Notes under the pieces: model-generated
The model's input: only the letters and a program-made list of their open reading frames with translations
Database searches by the model: none
Told to the model about the DNA's origin: nothing
Assembly: GCA_944389975.1 (NCBI GenBank)
Contig: CALXOH010000008.1
Span: 1-64,000 of the forward strand
Direction: 5' to 3'
DNA length: 64,000 nucleotides
Source: an uncultured Spirochaetaceae bacterium
GTDB taxonomy: Bacteria; Spirochaetota; Spirochaetia; Sphaerochaetales; Sphaerochaetaceae
Shown here: one piece after another, positions 1 to 8,821 of the stretch
Position numbering within the stretch: the first letter of the stretch is position 1
Layout of the letters: each line of letters opens with the position of its first letter
Program-made: the position numbers and the translations under genes

Positions 1-1181
1 CCTGCAAGAAGCAGCGTTTTCGCACTCTTTACATCACGATCCCCGGTATACCCGCACGCCGGGCATGCAAACACCCTGTCAGAGAGAGTGATGTCTTCAT
101 TCACGTACCCGCAGATACACATCTTCGTCGAAGGGAAGAAGCGGTCAATGACCATGACCTTGGGATTTGCCATCAGCTTCCTTTTCAGCGTACCCAGCGC
201 GGAGTTCTGCACCTCTCTGCCGAAGAGTCCCTTGTACCATCCCTTGATGTTCTCATCCTGCATGACCACAAGATCCCTTCCCGTGACGATATCGTGGTAT
301 ACCTGATTGGCCTTCGCCCGCCTCTTGTTGGCGAGTCCCTCATACTCCCTCCGGATCCGATGCTTCGTGTCATGCCAGCCCCTGGAGCCCTTCTCCTGCC
401 TTGCAAGCTTCTTCTGCAGGCCCTTGAGGCGCTCCGGTTCTCGGACCGTTATGTCGAACTTCTCTCCTTCCGAGGTCGTTATGGTAGTCTTGATACCGAA
501 ATCGATGCCGATATCAGGTTTGTTCCCGGTGTCTTTCTTTCCTTCACTCTTCGGCACATAGCACGTCAGCATCAGGTATATGCCCGACGGCTTCTTCACA
601 AGCTTGGCGTTGGCGTATTCGGCTCCGGCCGGGATCTGATCCATCCCGGACACGCGTATCGGTCTCCTTATGCCCGCGATATGAACCGTATTCTTGTATT
701 TTCCCTTGGCGTTCCCTTCCGGGCCGAAACATATCCAGTGGGTATCCTTGTACTGGTTGAGCTCGATGGAGTCGTATGATGAGCGGAACTTCAGCTTCCC
801 GTTCCTCTTTCCCGTCTTGTTTCTCTTTGCGGCAAGTGCCTTCATATCCTGTTTCATAGAGGAATATACAGCCTGTATGAACTTGGCGGGCATCGTCAGC
901 CGGCGTTCGACTACATTGCCATCCTTGTCCAGCGATGTGATTGACCTCGTGCTGGTATCGAATGAACGGAAAGCATCCGCATCAAGGAAAAGGAGGTGGT
1001 TGCATAGCCATCTGCATTCGACGAAGAAGAGGAAGATCTTACTGCGTTCTGCGTTGCCCAGGCACTTCAGATCGAGCTTGAGCTCGATGACGACAGGGAG
1101 CATGGAAGCATGGCGGAGACGTGTCTCCATGCCCTTTTCCCTGATGGTCCTGTTCTTTGCTCTTCTTGCCTCGTCGTCCAT
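1..1181 (-). CDS. tnpB: IS200/IS605-family TnpB (RNA-guided nuclease), 3' end outside window
   Basis: The minus-strand frame stays open from an ATG at 1181 (in-frame TAA three codons upstream) to the left edge, 393 codons, so the C-terminus is missing. RuvC-like signatures are visible: DIGIDFGIKTT (first acidic residue), VVMQDENIKG (Glu) and, near the edge, GDRDVKSAKTLL (last Asp), with a zinc ribbon between the last two. The ribbon's first cysteine pair reads C-I-C-G rather than the usual C-x-x-C-G; the second pair C-P-A-C-G is normal. TnpB proteins are transposon-encoded nucleases guided by an omegaRNA made from the element's right end, which would lie outside the window. No TnpA is present on the visible side. 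The element sits in the 3' end of a DUF4143 ATPase gene. Family certain; activity unknown. Confidence 0.9.
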   Translation of the reverse strand, partial: MDDEARRAKNRTIREKGMETRLRHASMLPVVIELKLDLKCLGNAERSKIFLFFVECRWLCNHLLFLDADAFRSFDTSTRSITSLDKDGNVVERRLTMPAKFIQAVYSSMKQDMKALAAKRNKTGKRNGKLKFRSSYDSIELNQYKDTHWICFGPEGNAKGKYKNTVHIAGIRRPIRVSGMDQIPAGAEYANAKLVKKPSGIYLMLTCYVPKSEGKKDTGNKPDIGIDFGIKTTITTSEGEKFDITVREPERLKGLQKKLARQEKGSRGWHDTKHRIRREYEGLANKRRAKANQVYHDIVTGRDLVVMQDENIKGWYKGLFGREVQNSALGTLKRKLMANPKVMVIDRFFPSTKMCICGYVNEDITLSDRVFACPACGYTGDRDVKSAKTLLLA

Positions 1182-1229
1182 ACCTAATTATATCATTCAT
1201 ATGGCTTTATACCAAGCGGATGCGGCAAT

Positions 1230-2363
1230 TCATCTCCACACTGTAGAGGATGGAGTCCTCTTGCCGATTCTCAGATAGAACAGCGGATGCTTATGTGCAG
1301 ACAGTTCCATTGCAGCAAACGTTTCATACAAAGATCCAAGATTTATGGATCTTACATCACCTGAAACAGCATTTATGTTTGTTCCGAAGAGAACTGCAGA
1401 AAGAAGCCCTACATCGTTCAAATACAGCTTGATAAGATTCTTTGAAGAAATCTCAAGCAAAGGAAACACGGGATTTGATACAGCATGAACACCCAGCGCC
1501 ACGCCCGATGCGGTAAGATAGTCGAATTCCTCCATATATCTATCAGACCGGGCACTCTTGGGATTGATATTCTTGTAAATCACCCTTTTCTTTTTCTGTT
1601 CCATGAAGGATGGAAGCAGATTATATACCCTCATTATCTGCAGCCGATGCTCACTATCATATTTGGCACAGTCAGAAGCATAGAATCCCCTTATCTCAGA
1701 TTGGAGGGCACGTATTGATGCAATATCCATACCTTCGATATATGAACGTACAACTTCCGGTAGCCCACCTATGACAAGGTACATCCTCAATTGCTTCATT
1801 ATAGCTTCGTGAACATTACCATCCACGCTACTCTTTTCCTCATGGCATTTCCTGAGAAATGAAATTATATCCTCACCCACACCATTTGCCCAAAGAAATT
1901 CCTCAAAATCAAGCGGATAAAGCCTTTCGATCATTATCGATCCCATGGGAATGGAACTTGTTCTTGACAATTCCACGTCAAGAGCAGATCCGGAACCAAT
2001 ATATCGGTATTTTCCTTTCATATTGATGAATTTGAGAAGAGGAAGCAGGTTTGGATATTCTTGTATCTCGTCAAGGAATATCATCGTATTTTCCTTGCCA
2101 GCCATGGTCAAAGGACCCGAAACAAGGCTGATGGCAATATCGAATTTCTCTACGGTATCGACATCAGCGAAAATGCGAGTTCCAAGCCTGTCTTCAAAAA
2201 GGTTGATCTCCACGAAATTCTTAAAATTCCTACCAGCGGTTTCTCTTATGATGAATGATTTTCCCGTTTGCCTTGCCCCATCCAGAAGCATTATCTTTCC
2301 CGGATCATTCATATAATAGTCTTCAAGAACAGTTTCAACCTTTCTTTTCAGTCTGATGCTCAT
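1230..2363 (-). pseudogene. AAA ATPase with DUF4143 domain, 3'-truncated by the TnpB element
   Basis: Walker A GARQTGKS lies about 25 residues in; Walker B is the MIFLDEIQEYP stretch, and the 'GSGSALDVELS' segment matches the family's sensor region. The C-terminal half looks like DUF4143. The reading frame ends HPLFYLR then an unrelated tail of about 12 residues to a stop at 1230. The intact relative at 53098 continues for about 60 residues beyond the equivalent point (its NEVEFLIDNG nuclease-like motif), so the end is missing here. The TnpB element begins immediately after, which explains the truncation. I chose ATG 2363 (MSIRLKRK) because it matches the usual family N-terminus; an upstream ATG at 2414 would place repeat copies inside the coding region. 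The role of these ATPases is not established. The gene is probably non-functional. Confidence 0.8.
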
Positions 2364-2380
2364 GATTTCATGGTATTGCA

Positions 2381-2456
2381 TTTCAAAATATTGAAAAGTG
2401 TTAAATTTATTCATTTTTCAATATTGCAAAGTGTTATTCAAATACAGTTTTCAATA
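2381..2456 (-). repeat. 33-bp-period motif array before the truncated ATPase
   Basis: Read on the gene strand, AACACTTTKCAATATT occurs twice. The AATATTG cores start at 2387 and 2420, exactly 33 bp apart. A third, partial copy (TTTTCAATA, core at 2453) keeps the same spacing. The core CAATATTG is itself a palindrome. The copies span the start region of the ATPase gene. The same 33-bp period, with other motifs, flanks the ATPase at 53098 and the small ORF near 60.8 kb. It may be an operator array; the binding protein is unknown. Confidence 0.65.
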
Positions 2457-2515
2457 AAATATCCCATACATTAGAGTTTTACATCGGTTTGACGTTTACG
2501 AAATCTTCAGCATTC

Positions 2516-2767
2516 TCATTGTGAAATCTTACATTCATTGTATAGATACTCAGGATCGATATCTGTGTCATCCGGCCAGACAACGGAAGAATATAGCGCT
2601 TTTGCCTGCATGAAGAAAGCAATATCTTTTTGTCTCCTATATACAGGGTATTGGAGGTTAGGCTTAAAGTCGTATACTCCTTTTTTTCCATCTGCAAAAG
2701 TAAGTAAAAGAGTATAGTCTTCCCTTGGAATGACTTCAATTACACGCCATCTAGGTACTTTGTCCAT
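2516..2767 (-). CDS. DUF2442 domain protein
   Basis: This 83-residue protein has the DUF2442 pattern: an N-terminal beta hairpin (VIEVIPREDYTLLLTFADGK), a KGVYDFKP segment and the closing WPDDTDIDPEYLY motif. It starts at ATG 2767 with GGGAG six bases upstream. It lies 16 bp downstream of a DUF4160 gene on the same strand; the two families are often found together as small two-gene units and have been suggested to be toxin-antitoxin-like, without a firm mechanism. No membrane segment or signal peptide is seen. A second ORF over the same bases in another frame is treated as a shadow. Confidence 0.8.
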   Translation of the reverse strand: MDKVPRWRVIEVIPREDYTLLLTFADGKKGVYDFKPNLQYPVYRRQKDIAFFMQAKALYSSVVWPDDTDIDPEYLYNECKISQ

Positions 2768-2783
2768 ACAATCTCCCTATTCA

Positions 2784-3044
2784 TTAGCGAAGAGGCTCGA
2801 TATTGAAAAGTTGTTCATGCTCTTCAACAAGACGCCAATTTGCTTCCAATTCATCTTTATGAAGTTCTGCCCATGCAGTAATGAGCCTTAATTGCCTTTT
2901 GGGCATATCTCCTTCAAAGAGATTTCCATCAAGATCGAATAATGCCTCATAATCCTGATAACAAGCATGGAAATGAGGGGGATTATGCTCATTTGTATTA
3001 AACATTCTTATCAATATCCCGTAAAACATCGAAATCGTAGGCAT
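2784..3044 (-). CDS. DUF4160 domain protein
   Basis: An 86-residue protein with the typical DUF4160 features: an N-terminal 'MPTI..FYGI.I' strand, the NEHNPPHFHACY motif (His-rich, with the PPHFH core), and a C-terminal helix beginning RQLRLITAWAELHKDELEANW. The ATG at 3044 has GGAG nine bases upstream. It is followed after 16 bp by the DUF2442 gene and the two probably share an mRNA. The pair's function is unproven; a toxin-antitoxin role is only a suggestion from genomic association. It lies just upstream of the ATPase/TnpB accessory patch, consistent with a small island of mobile or selfish genes. Confidence 0.8.
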   Translation of the reverse strand: MPTISMFYGILIRMFNTNEHNPPHFHACYQDYEALFDLDGNLFEGDMPKRQLRLITAWAELHKDELEANWRLVEEHEQLFNIEPLR

Positions 3045-3142
3045 CTATATCATCTCCACAAACATTGTATTATCATCAATATCAAACAGCAATAAACTTA
3101 ATAAATACTCCACACCAATGTGCTGAAACTATTTGAAACATC

Positions 3143-3952
3143 TCAACTTATCATTACCATGAGCTTTGTAACGTGTTCGCTCTCATCCTTCGTTATGATC
3201 GGGGAAATCGAAAGTTCCTCGTACACATCCCCGAGCGGCTTCAGCCCTTTATCGTGAATGTCTTCAAAGAATGCTTTGTAGAAAGATGTCAAATTATCCA
3301 GGGAACCTTGGAAGTACATCGATGCATACTCCCCTTTCGGAATGTGCTCATCGCTCTTTTGATGAACCTGAACATATACTTCCCTGAAGACTGCACCCAA
3401 TAGCTTCTCAGCCTCATCGAGGCGCAGTACGCTTCCGACGCTTATTATCGATTTGCAGTCGGAGGTTGCCATCAGATCCGAATACGCATCCTGCCAGTCA
3501 TCATCGCCCGGGATATTCCCGTCTTTCACTTTCACACTACGCTTCACTATCGGAAGCTCTTCAACTTTCTCGATGTACATCCTCCCTTTTTCCCTCAAGC
3601 GGGCTTCATTTATGTTGTTCTTGATCTTCCGGACTATCGAAAGCGTCTTCCTGCACTCCGACATCTTCTCCTGGATGCTCTCCTCTTCCTTGGAAAGAAG
3701 TTCCAGGAACGAAGGTGTATCCAATCTCCCCACCACTTCCTTGATCGCATTGATCGAAAGCCCCAGATCGCGCATCGTAAGGATCGAATCAAGTTCGTTG
3801 AGCTTTGCCGCAGTGTAGTACCTGTAACCGTTCTTGTTCCTCACGTCGGGGGAGAAAAGCCCGATCCTGTCGTAGTAAAGGAGAGTGTCCTTCTTTATTG
3901 AGAAAAAGGATGCAAGTTGCTGTGGCGTGTAGTAAATCTGATCGATCTTCAT
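3143..3952 (-). CDS. MerR-family transcriptional regulator with C-terminal effector-binding domain
   Basis: A 269-residue protein. Residues 8-75 form the winged helix-turn-helix typical of MerR proteins (QLASFFSIKKDTLLYYDRIGLF, then NGYRYY and MRDLGLS). A coiled-coil dimerisation helix follows (about 80-125, SKEEESIQEKMSECRKTL), then a GyrI-like ligand-binding domain, as in BmrR-type multidrug sensors. It is divergent from a MATE efflux gene with 55 bp between the start codons, so it very probably controls that pump and itself. The shared spacer holds a MerR-type dyad inside long-spacer promoters in both directions. ATG 3952 has no ribosome site and lies close to the predicted transcription start. 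Confidence 0.88.
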   Translation of the reverse strand: MKIDQIYYTPQQLASFFSIKKDTLLYYDRIGLFSPDVRNKNGYRYYTAAKLNELDSILTMRDLGLSINAIKEVVGRLDTPSFLELLSKEEESIQEKMSECRKTLSIVRKIKNNINEARLREKGRMYIEKVEELPIVKRSVKVKDGNIPGDDDWQDAYSDLMATSDCKSIISVGSVLRLDEAEKLLGAVFREVYVQVHQKSDEHIPKGEYASMYFQGSLDNLTSFYKAFFEDIHDKGLKPLGDVYEELSISPIITKDESEHVTKLMVMIS

Positions 3953-3966
3953 GGATAAATCATAGC

Positions 3967-4000
3967 ACTTGACTATGGAGTACGCTCAATAGTTTTTAAT
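3967..4000. promoter_or_regulatory. Divergent MerR-type operator/promoters
   Basis: A 22-bp dyad (ACTATGGAG-TACG-CTCAATAGT, 3972-3993) sits between merR and the pump gene. On the + strand it is framed by TTGACT (3969-3974) and TTTAAT (3995-4000), a 20-bp spacer. On the - strand TTGAGC and TATGAT are separated by 19 bp. Over-long spacers with a centred dyad are the hallmark of MerR-activated promoters. Predicted transcripts would begin at or within a few bases of each ATG. Confidence 0.7.
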
Positions 4001-4007
4001 AACTTGT

Positions 4008-5330
4008 ATGACAAGCGCACATTCATTTTTTCTAAAGACACCACCTTTGAAGCTCTTCTTCAAAGCGGCAATCCCGGGTACTGTCGGAATGATCGCATCC
4101 AATATATATTTCTCACTTGAGATGCTCCTTGTGGGGCGCTTTCTCGGGCAGACTGCATTTGCAGGGGGAAATCTCGCAATGCCTCTGCTACTCATTGCGT
4201 ACGCAGTCGCCGACATGATCGCAGTAGGCTCTTCGATCGCAATTGCAATCAAGCTCGGGGAAGGAAGGAAAGAGGAAGCGGACAGGTTGTTCACTACTGC
4301 GGTGATCACAGCATCGCTTGCCAGTACGCTTACATCTCTGGCGATAACCCTTTCAGGTCCTTGGCTTTTCTCACTGATGGGAGCGGGAGATGCGCTTACA
4401 AAGGAAGCGATGACGTACCTATGGGTATATACCCTCTTCATCCCGCTTACATCATTGGTATTCGTGTTCGACAACTACCTGAGGATCTCCGGCTGGGTTC
4501 GCTTTTCGATGGTGATGAACATCGTAATGGCATTCATGTGCCTTTCATTCGAGTTTTTGTTCCTTTATGTCCTCAAGCGCGGAATCGGGTACGCGGCGCT
4601 CGGAACGAGCCTTGGAATGTCAATAACGTGCATAATCTCGATGCTTCCATTCATAAAGGGAAGGATGCCGCTGAAGTTCGTTCATCCGGGGAAAGTAACG
4701 GCAACGCTTGGCGAAATAATCAAACAAGGTTTTCCAAGCTTTTTGAACAACACTTCCGGAAGGATCACATCCATACTGATGAATACATTCATCCTCCGAT
4801 TAGGCGGTGAAGTTGCCGTGTCAATATACGGGGTATTCATGAATATAGACTCCATCATCGTTCCCGGAATGTACGGCGTGTTCGATTCGCTCCAGCCCGC
4901 AATCGGGTACAACTGGGGTGCGGAGAGAAAAGACCGGGCGAAGAGGATTGCACTATGCTGTGCGATCGCACTTTGCATAATGTGCCTCTTCTGCACGTTC
5001 CTGATCGTTTCGTTTCCAGAGTCGATATTCTCCATGTTTTTGAAAGTGGATGCAAATTCGCTCTCTTTGGCGGTTCATGCGATAACAATAATGGGACTGA
5101 CGTACATCGTGCGCTGGATAAGCTACTCAGGACAGGCATATGCGTCTGCAATCGGAAGAAACAAGGAAGCGACAGAGATATCGATATATAGTGCACTTCT
5201 ATTTCCAATATTGATGATGCTCGTACTTTTTCCGCTCGGCCTTGAAGGGCTATGGTGGGTCACCCCCTCATCCGCTCTTCTGACAGCGATGGCTGCAACG
5301 CTCATATTCCTCGTGAAGTTAAGAAAGTGA
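4008..5330 (+). CDS. MATE-family efflux transporter
   Basis: A 440-residue inner-membrane protein with about twelve hydrophobic segments. It has the MATE N-terminal pattern (FFKAAIPGTVGMIASNIYFSL, LLVGRFLGQTAFAGGNLA) repeated at the start of the second half near residue 240. MATE pumps expel cationic drugs, dyes or metabolites by Na+ or H+ antiport. The adjacent divergent MerR regulator with a ligand-binding domain suggests drug-inducible expression. ATG 4008 is the only start that preserves the first helix; it has no Shine-Dalgarno and may be translated from a leaderless mRNA. Its last 12 bp overlap the convergent MATE gene tail to tail. Confidence 0.9.
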   Translation: MTSAHSFFLKTPPLKLFFKAAIPGTVGMIASNIYFSLEMLLVGRFLGQTAFAGGNLAMPLLLIAYAVADMIAVGSSIAIAIKLGEGRKEEADRLFTTAVITASLASTLTSLAITLSGPWLFSLMGAGDALTKEAMTYLWVYTLFIPLTSLVFVFDNYLRISGWVRFSMVMNIVMAFMCLSFEFLFLYVLKRGIGYAALGTSLGMSITCIISMLPFIKGRMPLKFVHPGKVTATLGEIIKQGFPSFLNNTSGRITSILMNTFILRLGGEVAVSIYGVFMNIDSIIVPGMYGVFDSLQPAIGYNWGAERKDRAKRIALCCAIALCIMCLFCTFLIVSFPESIFSMFLKVDANSLSLAVHAITIMGLTYIVRWISYSGQAYASAIGRNKEATEISIYSALLFPILMMLVLFPLGLEGLWWVTPSSALLTAMAATLIFLVKLRK

Positions 5331-6689
5331 CTTTTCTCCGGCAGAGAGTTTATCCAGCTTCCTCATGAACGCTTTATAGAAGAAGATGCTTATGAAGAAT
5401 GTGAGCACATCTGCAACGGGCTGGGCAAGTTCAAGCCCGAAAATCCCCAAGAACCTCGGAAGCGCCAATACAAGGGGTATGAAGAAAATACCCTGACGCG
5501 AAAGGGCCAGGAATGTTGCGGCAATCGATTGTCCCGTGCACTGGAGTGCCATGTTCGTCGCTGTAGTAAGACCTGAAAGGAACAAAGCCGAGCACTGGAA
5601 ACGTAGTGCGGCCGTTCCTATCGCAATCACCTCCAAGTCGTCTTTGCGGAATGAGCGAACGATATCCGGGGCAAAGACAAAACAGATGACAGATACGACT
5701 GCCATGAGAATCGTTCCCGCCCTGCTTGTGAACTTCGTTGCTTCCTTCACCCTCTCAAAACGTTTTGCGCCGTAGTTGAATGCAGCGACAGGCTGGAAAC
5801 CCTGACCCAGTCCGATCATGAAGGAAAAGAGGAAGAATCCGATTCGTCCTGCAATCGACATAGCGGCAATCGCGGCATCCCCGTATATCGAGGCAGTGAC
5901 ATTAAGCGCTATCGTGGCAAGGGAGGCAAAGCCCTGGCGGGCGAGAGTGGGAAGACCCGTAAGAACGATATTCCTGTACTTCTTCACGTCAAACGCGATG
6001 TACCTGATTGAAATGACAAGGTTGCTCTTCCTCCTGAGGAACATGGAAAGGAGGATCAGGAATGAGATAAGCTGGGAAAGGGCGGTTGCAATCGCTGCTC
6101 CTGCAGTTCCAAGCCCGAGCGCGAAGATGAATATCGGGTCGAGGATTATATTCAGCACTCCCCCTGTCGTGATTCCAAGCATGCCGTAGAGTGCCTTCCC
6201 CTCCGCCCTGAAATAGTTGTTCATGATAAAAGAGAGGCACATCACAGGGGATGCAAGGAGAATATAGCGCGCATACGACCTTGCGTACGGGAGGATCGTA
6301 TCGGTCGCGCCGAGTGCAACCATCAATTCATCCAAAAAGAGTGAGCCGAAGACGCATAGTATGAGAGACAGGAATAGTCCGAAGAAAAAGCCGGTTGATG
6401 CATACCTGTTCGCCTCATCATCCTCTTTCGCCCCGAGGCGTCTGGATGCAAGGTTCCCCGCTCCCATTCCGATTGTAAATCCGATCGCCTGGATTATCGC
6501 CATTATCGAGAACGTGATCCCGACAGCCCCCGCTGCCGCAGTCCCGATCTGTGATACGAAGAACGTATCCGCCATGTTGTAGATGCTTGAGACGAGCATC
6601 GACACTATAGTCGGACACGCAAGCTTGATTATCAAGGACGGAACGGGAGTGTTCGTCATCTTCAGATAGTGCTCTTCCCTACTCTCCAT
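5319..6689 (-). CDS. MATE-family efflux transporter
   Basis: A 456-residue polytopic membrane protein of the DinF/NorM-like MATE branch (LIIKLACPTIVSMLVSSIYN, ADTFFVSQIG, GVLNIILDPIFIFALGLGTAGAA). It is not closely similar to the neighbour at 4008, so this is not a recent duplication. Start ATG 6689 follows GGGGG; the TTG three bases further up is less likely. Its 3' end overlaps that of the + strand MATE gene by 12 bp with no visible terminator between them. No regulator is adjacent. The substrate is unknown. Confidence 0.9.
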   Translation of the reverse strand: MESREEHYLKMTNTPVPSLIIKLACPTIVSMLVSSIYNMADTFFVSQIGTAAAGAVGITFSIMAIIQAIGFTIGMGAGNLASRRLGAKEDDEANRYASTGFFFGLFLSLILCVFGSLFLDELMVALGATDTILPYARSYARYILLASPVMCLSFIMNNYFRAEGKALYGMLGITTGGVLNIILDPIFIFALGLGTAGAAIATALSQLISFLILLSMFLRRKSNLVISIRYIAFDVKKYRNIVLTGLPTLARQGFASLATIALNVTASIYGDAAIAAMSIAGRIGFFLFSFMIGLGQGFQPVAAFNYGAKRFERVKEATKFTSRAGTILMAVVSVICFVFAPDIVRSFRKDDLEVIAIGTAALRFQCSALFLSGLTTATNMALQCTGQSIAATFLALSRQGIFFIPLVLALPRFLGIFGLELAQPVADVLTFFISIFFYKAFMRKLDKLSAGEKSLS

Positions 6690-6745
6690 CAAGTGCCCCC
6701 TACCTTTCCAGTTGACACCTTTTCCGTCCTTTTGTCCAACGAAAA

Positions 6746-8665
6746 CTACTCGAAGATCGAATCGATCTCCTTCTTGTAGAGTTTGGCAATCTCAAAGCGC
6801 TTCAGTTCCTGCTTCAACGAAAGCTCCTTTCCCACTTCGAACGGTTTTTCAAGGATCGCGAATCGTGATATCCGCTCGAACGTCTTGAAGCCGTTCTTAA
6901 GCGACAGCAGGGAATGAAGCTCTGATGCAATGAGGCTCTTGACTTCGTCCATCTCGGATAGCGCGGATCTATCAAGATACGATATACCGTTCTCTTTGAG
7001 ATATCTTTCGACACTCTTCTTGTCGATGACTATCAAGGCACCGAGGAACTTCTCATCCTGCCCTACCACTACTGCAGTATCTATGTACTCGCTCTCCTTG
7101 AGTTTGTTCTCGATCGGTACGGGTTCGATGTTCTCCCCTCCGGAGAGTACGATCGTATCCTTGCTCCTTCCCACTATCTTGAAGTCCCCGCTACGGGTCA
7201 TTATCGCAAGGTCCCCGGTATTCAGCCATCCCTCGGAATCAATTATCCGACGTGTCAGTTCCTCATTCTTGTAATACCCTTTCATCACCTGAGGTCCGCG
7301 GACGAATAGAACGCCCTTCTCGCCGCTTCCTGCAGCCGATCCATCCTCTTTGACCACCTTTATCTCAGTTCCCTTGAACGGGGTGAGGACATCGCGCATC
7401 TGATGGCGGTAGTGCTGTATTCCTATAACAGGGCTTGTCTCAGTCATCCCGTAGCCATCGATGATCTTCATCCCGATTGCAGAGAAGAAGGACTGGACGT
7501 CCTTCGAGACGCTTCCCCCTCCTGAGATACCTGCGATGAAGTTCCTTCCGAACTTCTTCGTTATCTCGGAGAATACGAAACGACGCGCAAACCAAACAAG
7601 AGGATACAGAAGAGTGAACGGAACTATACCGGACAAGATATCAAAAATCCTGATACGCACCCTGTAGTCTGGAAGTCGGCCCTCGACACGCTCTGATGAA
7701 CGGAACCAAGTTTTCGAGACCAAAAGAAGGAAATTGAAGATCTTTCTCTCTACAGGCTTCTTGTTCTTCAACGCCTGATTCACTCCCTGCTTGACCGTCT
7801 CCCAGATTCTAGGAACCGAGCACATCACATCGGGCTCTGTCATAAGAATGTCTATAAGCATTATCTTCCCGATCGGCTTGGAGTAACATATCGTGTGCTG
7901 GTAATAGATCGAAATGTACTGGACAAGTCGTTCGAAGGCATGCCACACGGGAAGAACCGCAAGCCATCTCATCCCGGGAGGAAGATCCTTTTTGACTTCA
8001 GTGATGCACCCCAACTGATAGAGGATGTTTCCATGGGTTATCATAACGCCCTTGGGCTTGCCGGTAGTGCCGCTTGTGAATATGATCGTTGCAGTGTCAT
8101 CACGATTTATACGTGCAACCCACTTACCGATCTCACATCTTTTATCAGGGAGCATCTTTTCCCCATCTTCAATCAAAGCTGAATGCTTGAGGATCCTGAC
8201 GCCATACTTCTCCTCATAAGTTGAAATTTCCTCTACAGACGGCATCTTCCTCTCATCCATCACGATGATCGTTTCCAATAAAGGTAGTTCACCCTTGAGA
8301 TTCAAAAGACGCAGAAGTATGTCCTTGTTCTCTGCAAATGCAACCTTTGCCTCCGTCTCGCTTATGATGTACGATATCTCGTAATCCATCGCATCACGCC
8401 CGCGCGGGGTATCCGATGCGCCAAGCGTAAGGATTGCAAGGTCAGCCTCGAGCCACTCCGTCCTGTTGTCGGCTATCAAGGCAACGATATCCCCTTTCTT
8501 CACTCCCATCGAATCAAGGGAAAGCGCAAGTGAGAAAACACGTTCTTGCAACTTCTCATACGATATGGGATAAAACTGTCCCTTCTCATCTTTCGTCATC
8601 TGCGCAGCAAACCCAGGCCCCTTTGCAACGCGATCCAAGAACATCTCTGGTATTGACTGGAACAA
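6746..8665 (-). CDS. Long-chain acyl-CoA synthetase (AMP-forming)
   Basis: A 639-residue ANL-superfamily ligase that activates fatty acids to acyl-CoA through an acyl-adenylate. Motifs run in order: ATP-binding P-loop TIIFTSGTTGKPKGVM (about 200), YGMTETSPV, WLNTGDLA with the conserved Asp, and the hinge GRSKDTIVLSGGENIEP. Its length fits the FadD15-like branch found in many spirochaetes and clostridia. The start is TTG 8665, supported by GGAGGG six bases upstream. The upstream region is AT-rich and includes TTGACA (8708-8713, minus orientation), a possible -35 box. It may recycle or import host-derived fatty acids, since such bacteria often do not synthesise their own. Chain-length preference cannot be read. 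Confidence 0.9.
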   Translation of the reverse strand: MFQSIPEMFLDRVAKGPGFAAQMTKDEKGQFYPISYEKLQERVFSLALSLDSMGVKKGDIVALIADNRTEWLEADLAILTLGASDTPRGRDAMDYEISYIISETEAKVAFAENKDILLRLLNLKGELPLLETIIVMDERKMPSVEEISTYEEKYGVRILKHSALIEDGEKMLPDKRCEIGKWVARINRDDTATIIFTSGTTGKPKGVMITHGNILYQLGCITEVKKDLPPGMRWLAVLPVWHAFERLVQYISIYYQHTICYSKPIGKIMLIDILMTEPDVMCSVPRIWETVKQGVNQALKNKKPVERKIFNFLLLVSKTWFRSSERVEGRLPDYRVRIRIFDILSGIVPFTLLYPLVWFARRFVFSEITKKFGRNFIAGISGGGSVSKDVQSFFSAIGMKIIDGYGMTETSPVIGIQHYRHQMRDVLTPFKGTEIKVVKEDGSAAGSGEKGVLFVRGPQVMKGYYKNEELTRRIIDSEGWLNTGDLAIMTRSGDFKIVGRSKDTIVLSGGENIEPVPIENKLKESEYIDTAVVVGQDEKFLGALIVIDKKSVERYLKENGISYLDRSALSEMDEVKSLIASELHSLLSLKNGFKTFERISRFAILEKPFEVGKELSLKQELKRFEIAKLYKKEIDSIFE

Positions 8666-8764
8666 AACACCCCTCCATTCAATTTATTCTTACACTATTC
8701 TGAATTTTGTCAAAATAATACCGAATTAGTCAATCCACAAAGAAATGTTAACCCCTGAAGGGAC

Positions 8765-8798
8765 AAAAAAAACAGCGCACACCGGATAGCGTACGCTG
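8765..8798 (-). terminator. Intrinsic terminator after the GGGtGRT gene
   Basis: On the minus strand CAGCGTACGC and GTGTGCGCTG form a 10-bp stem (including G-U pairs) around a 6-base loop, followed by eight Ts. It lies 24 bp beyond the stop codon of the gene ending at 8822. Confidence 0.88.
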
Positions 8799-8821
8799 TC
8801 TGTAAAGTCCATTCAGACTTG

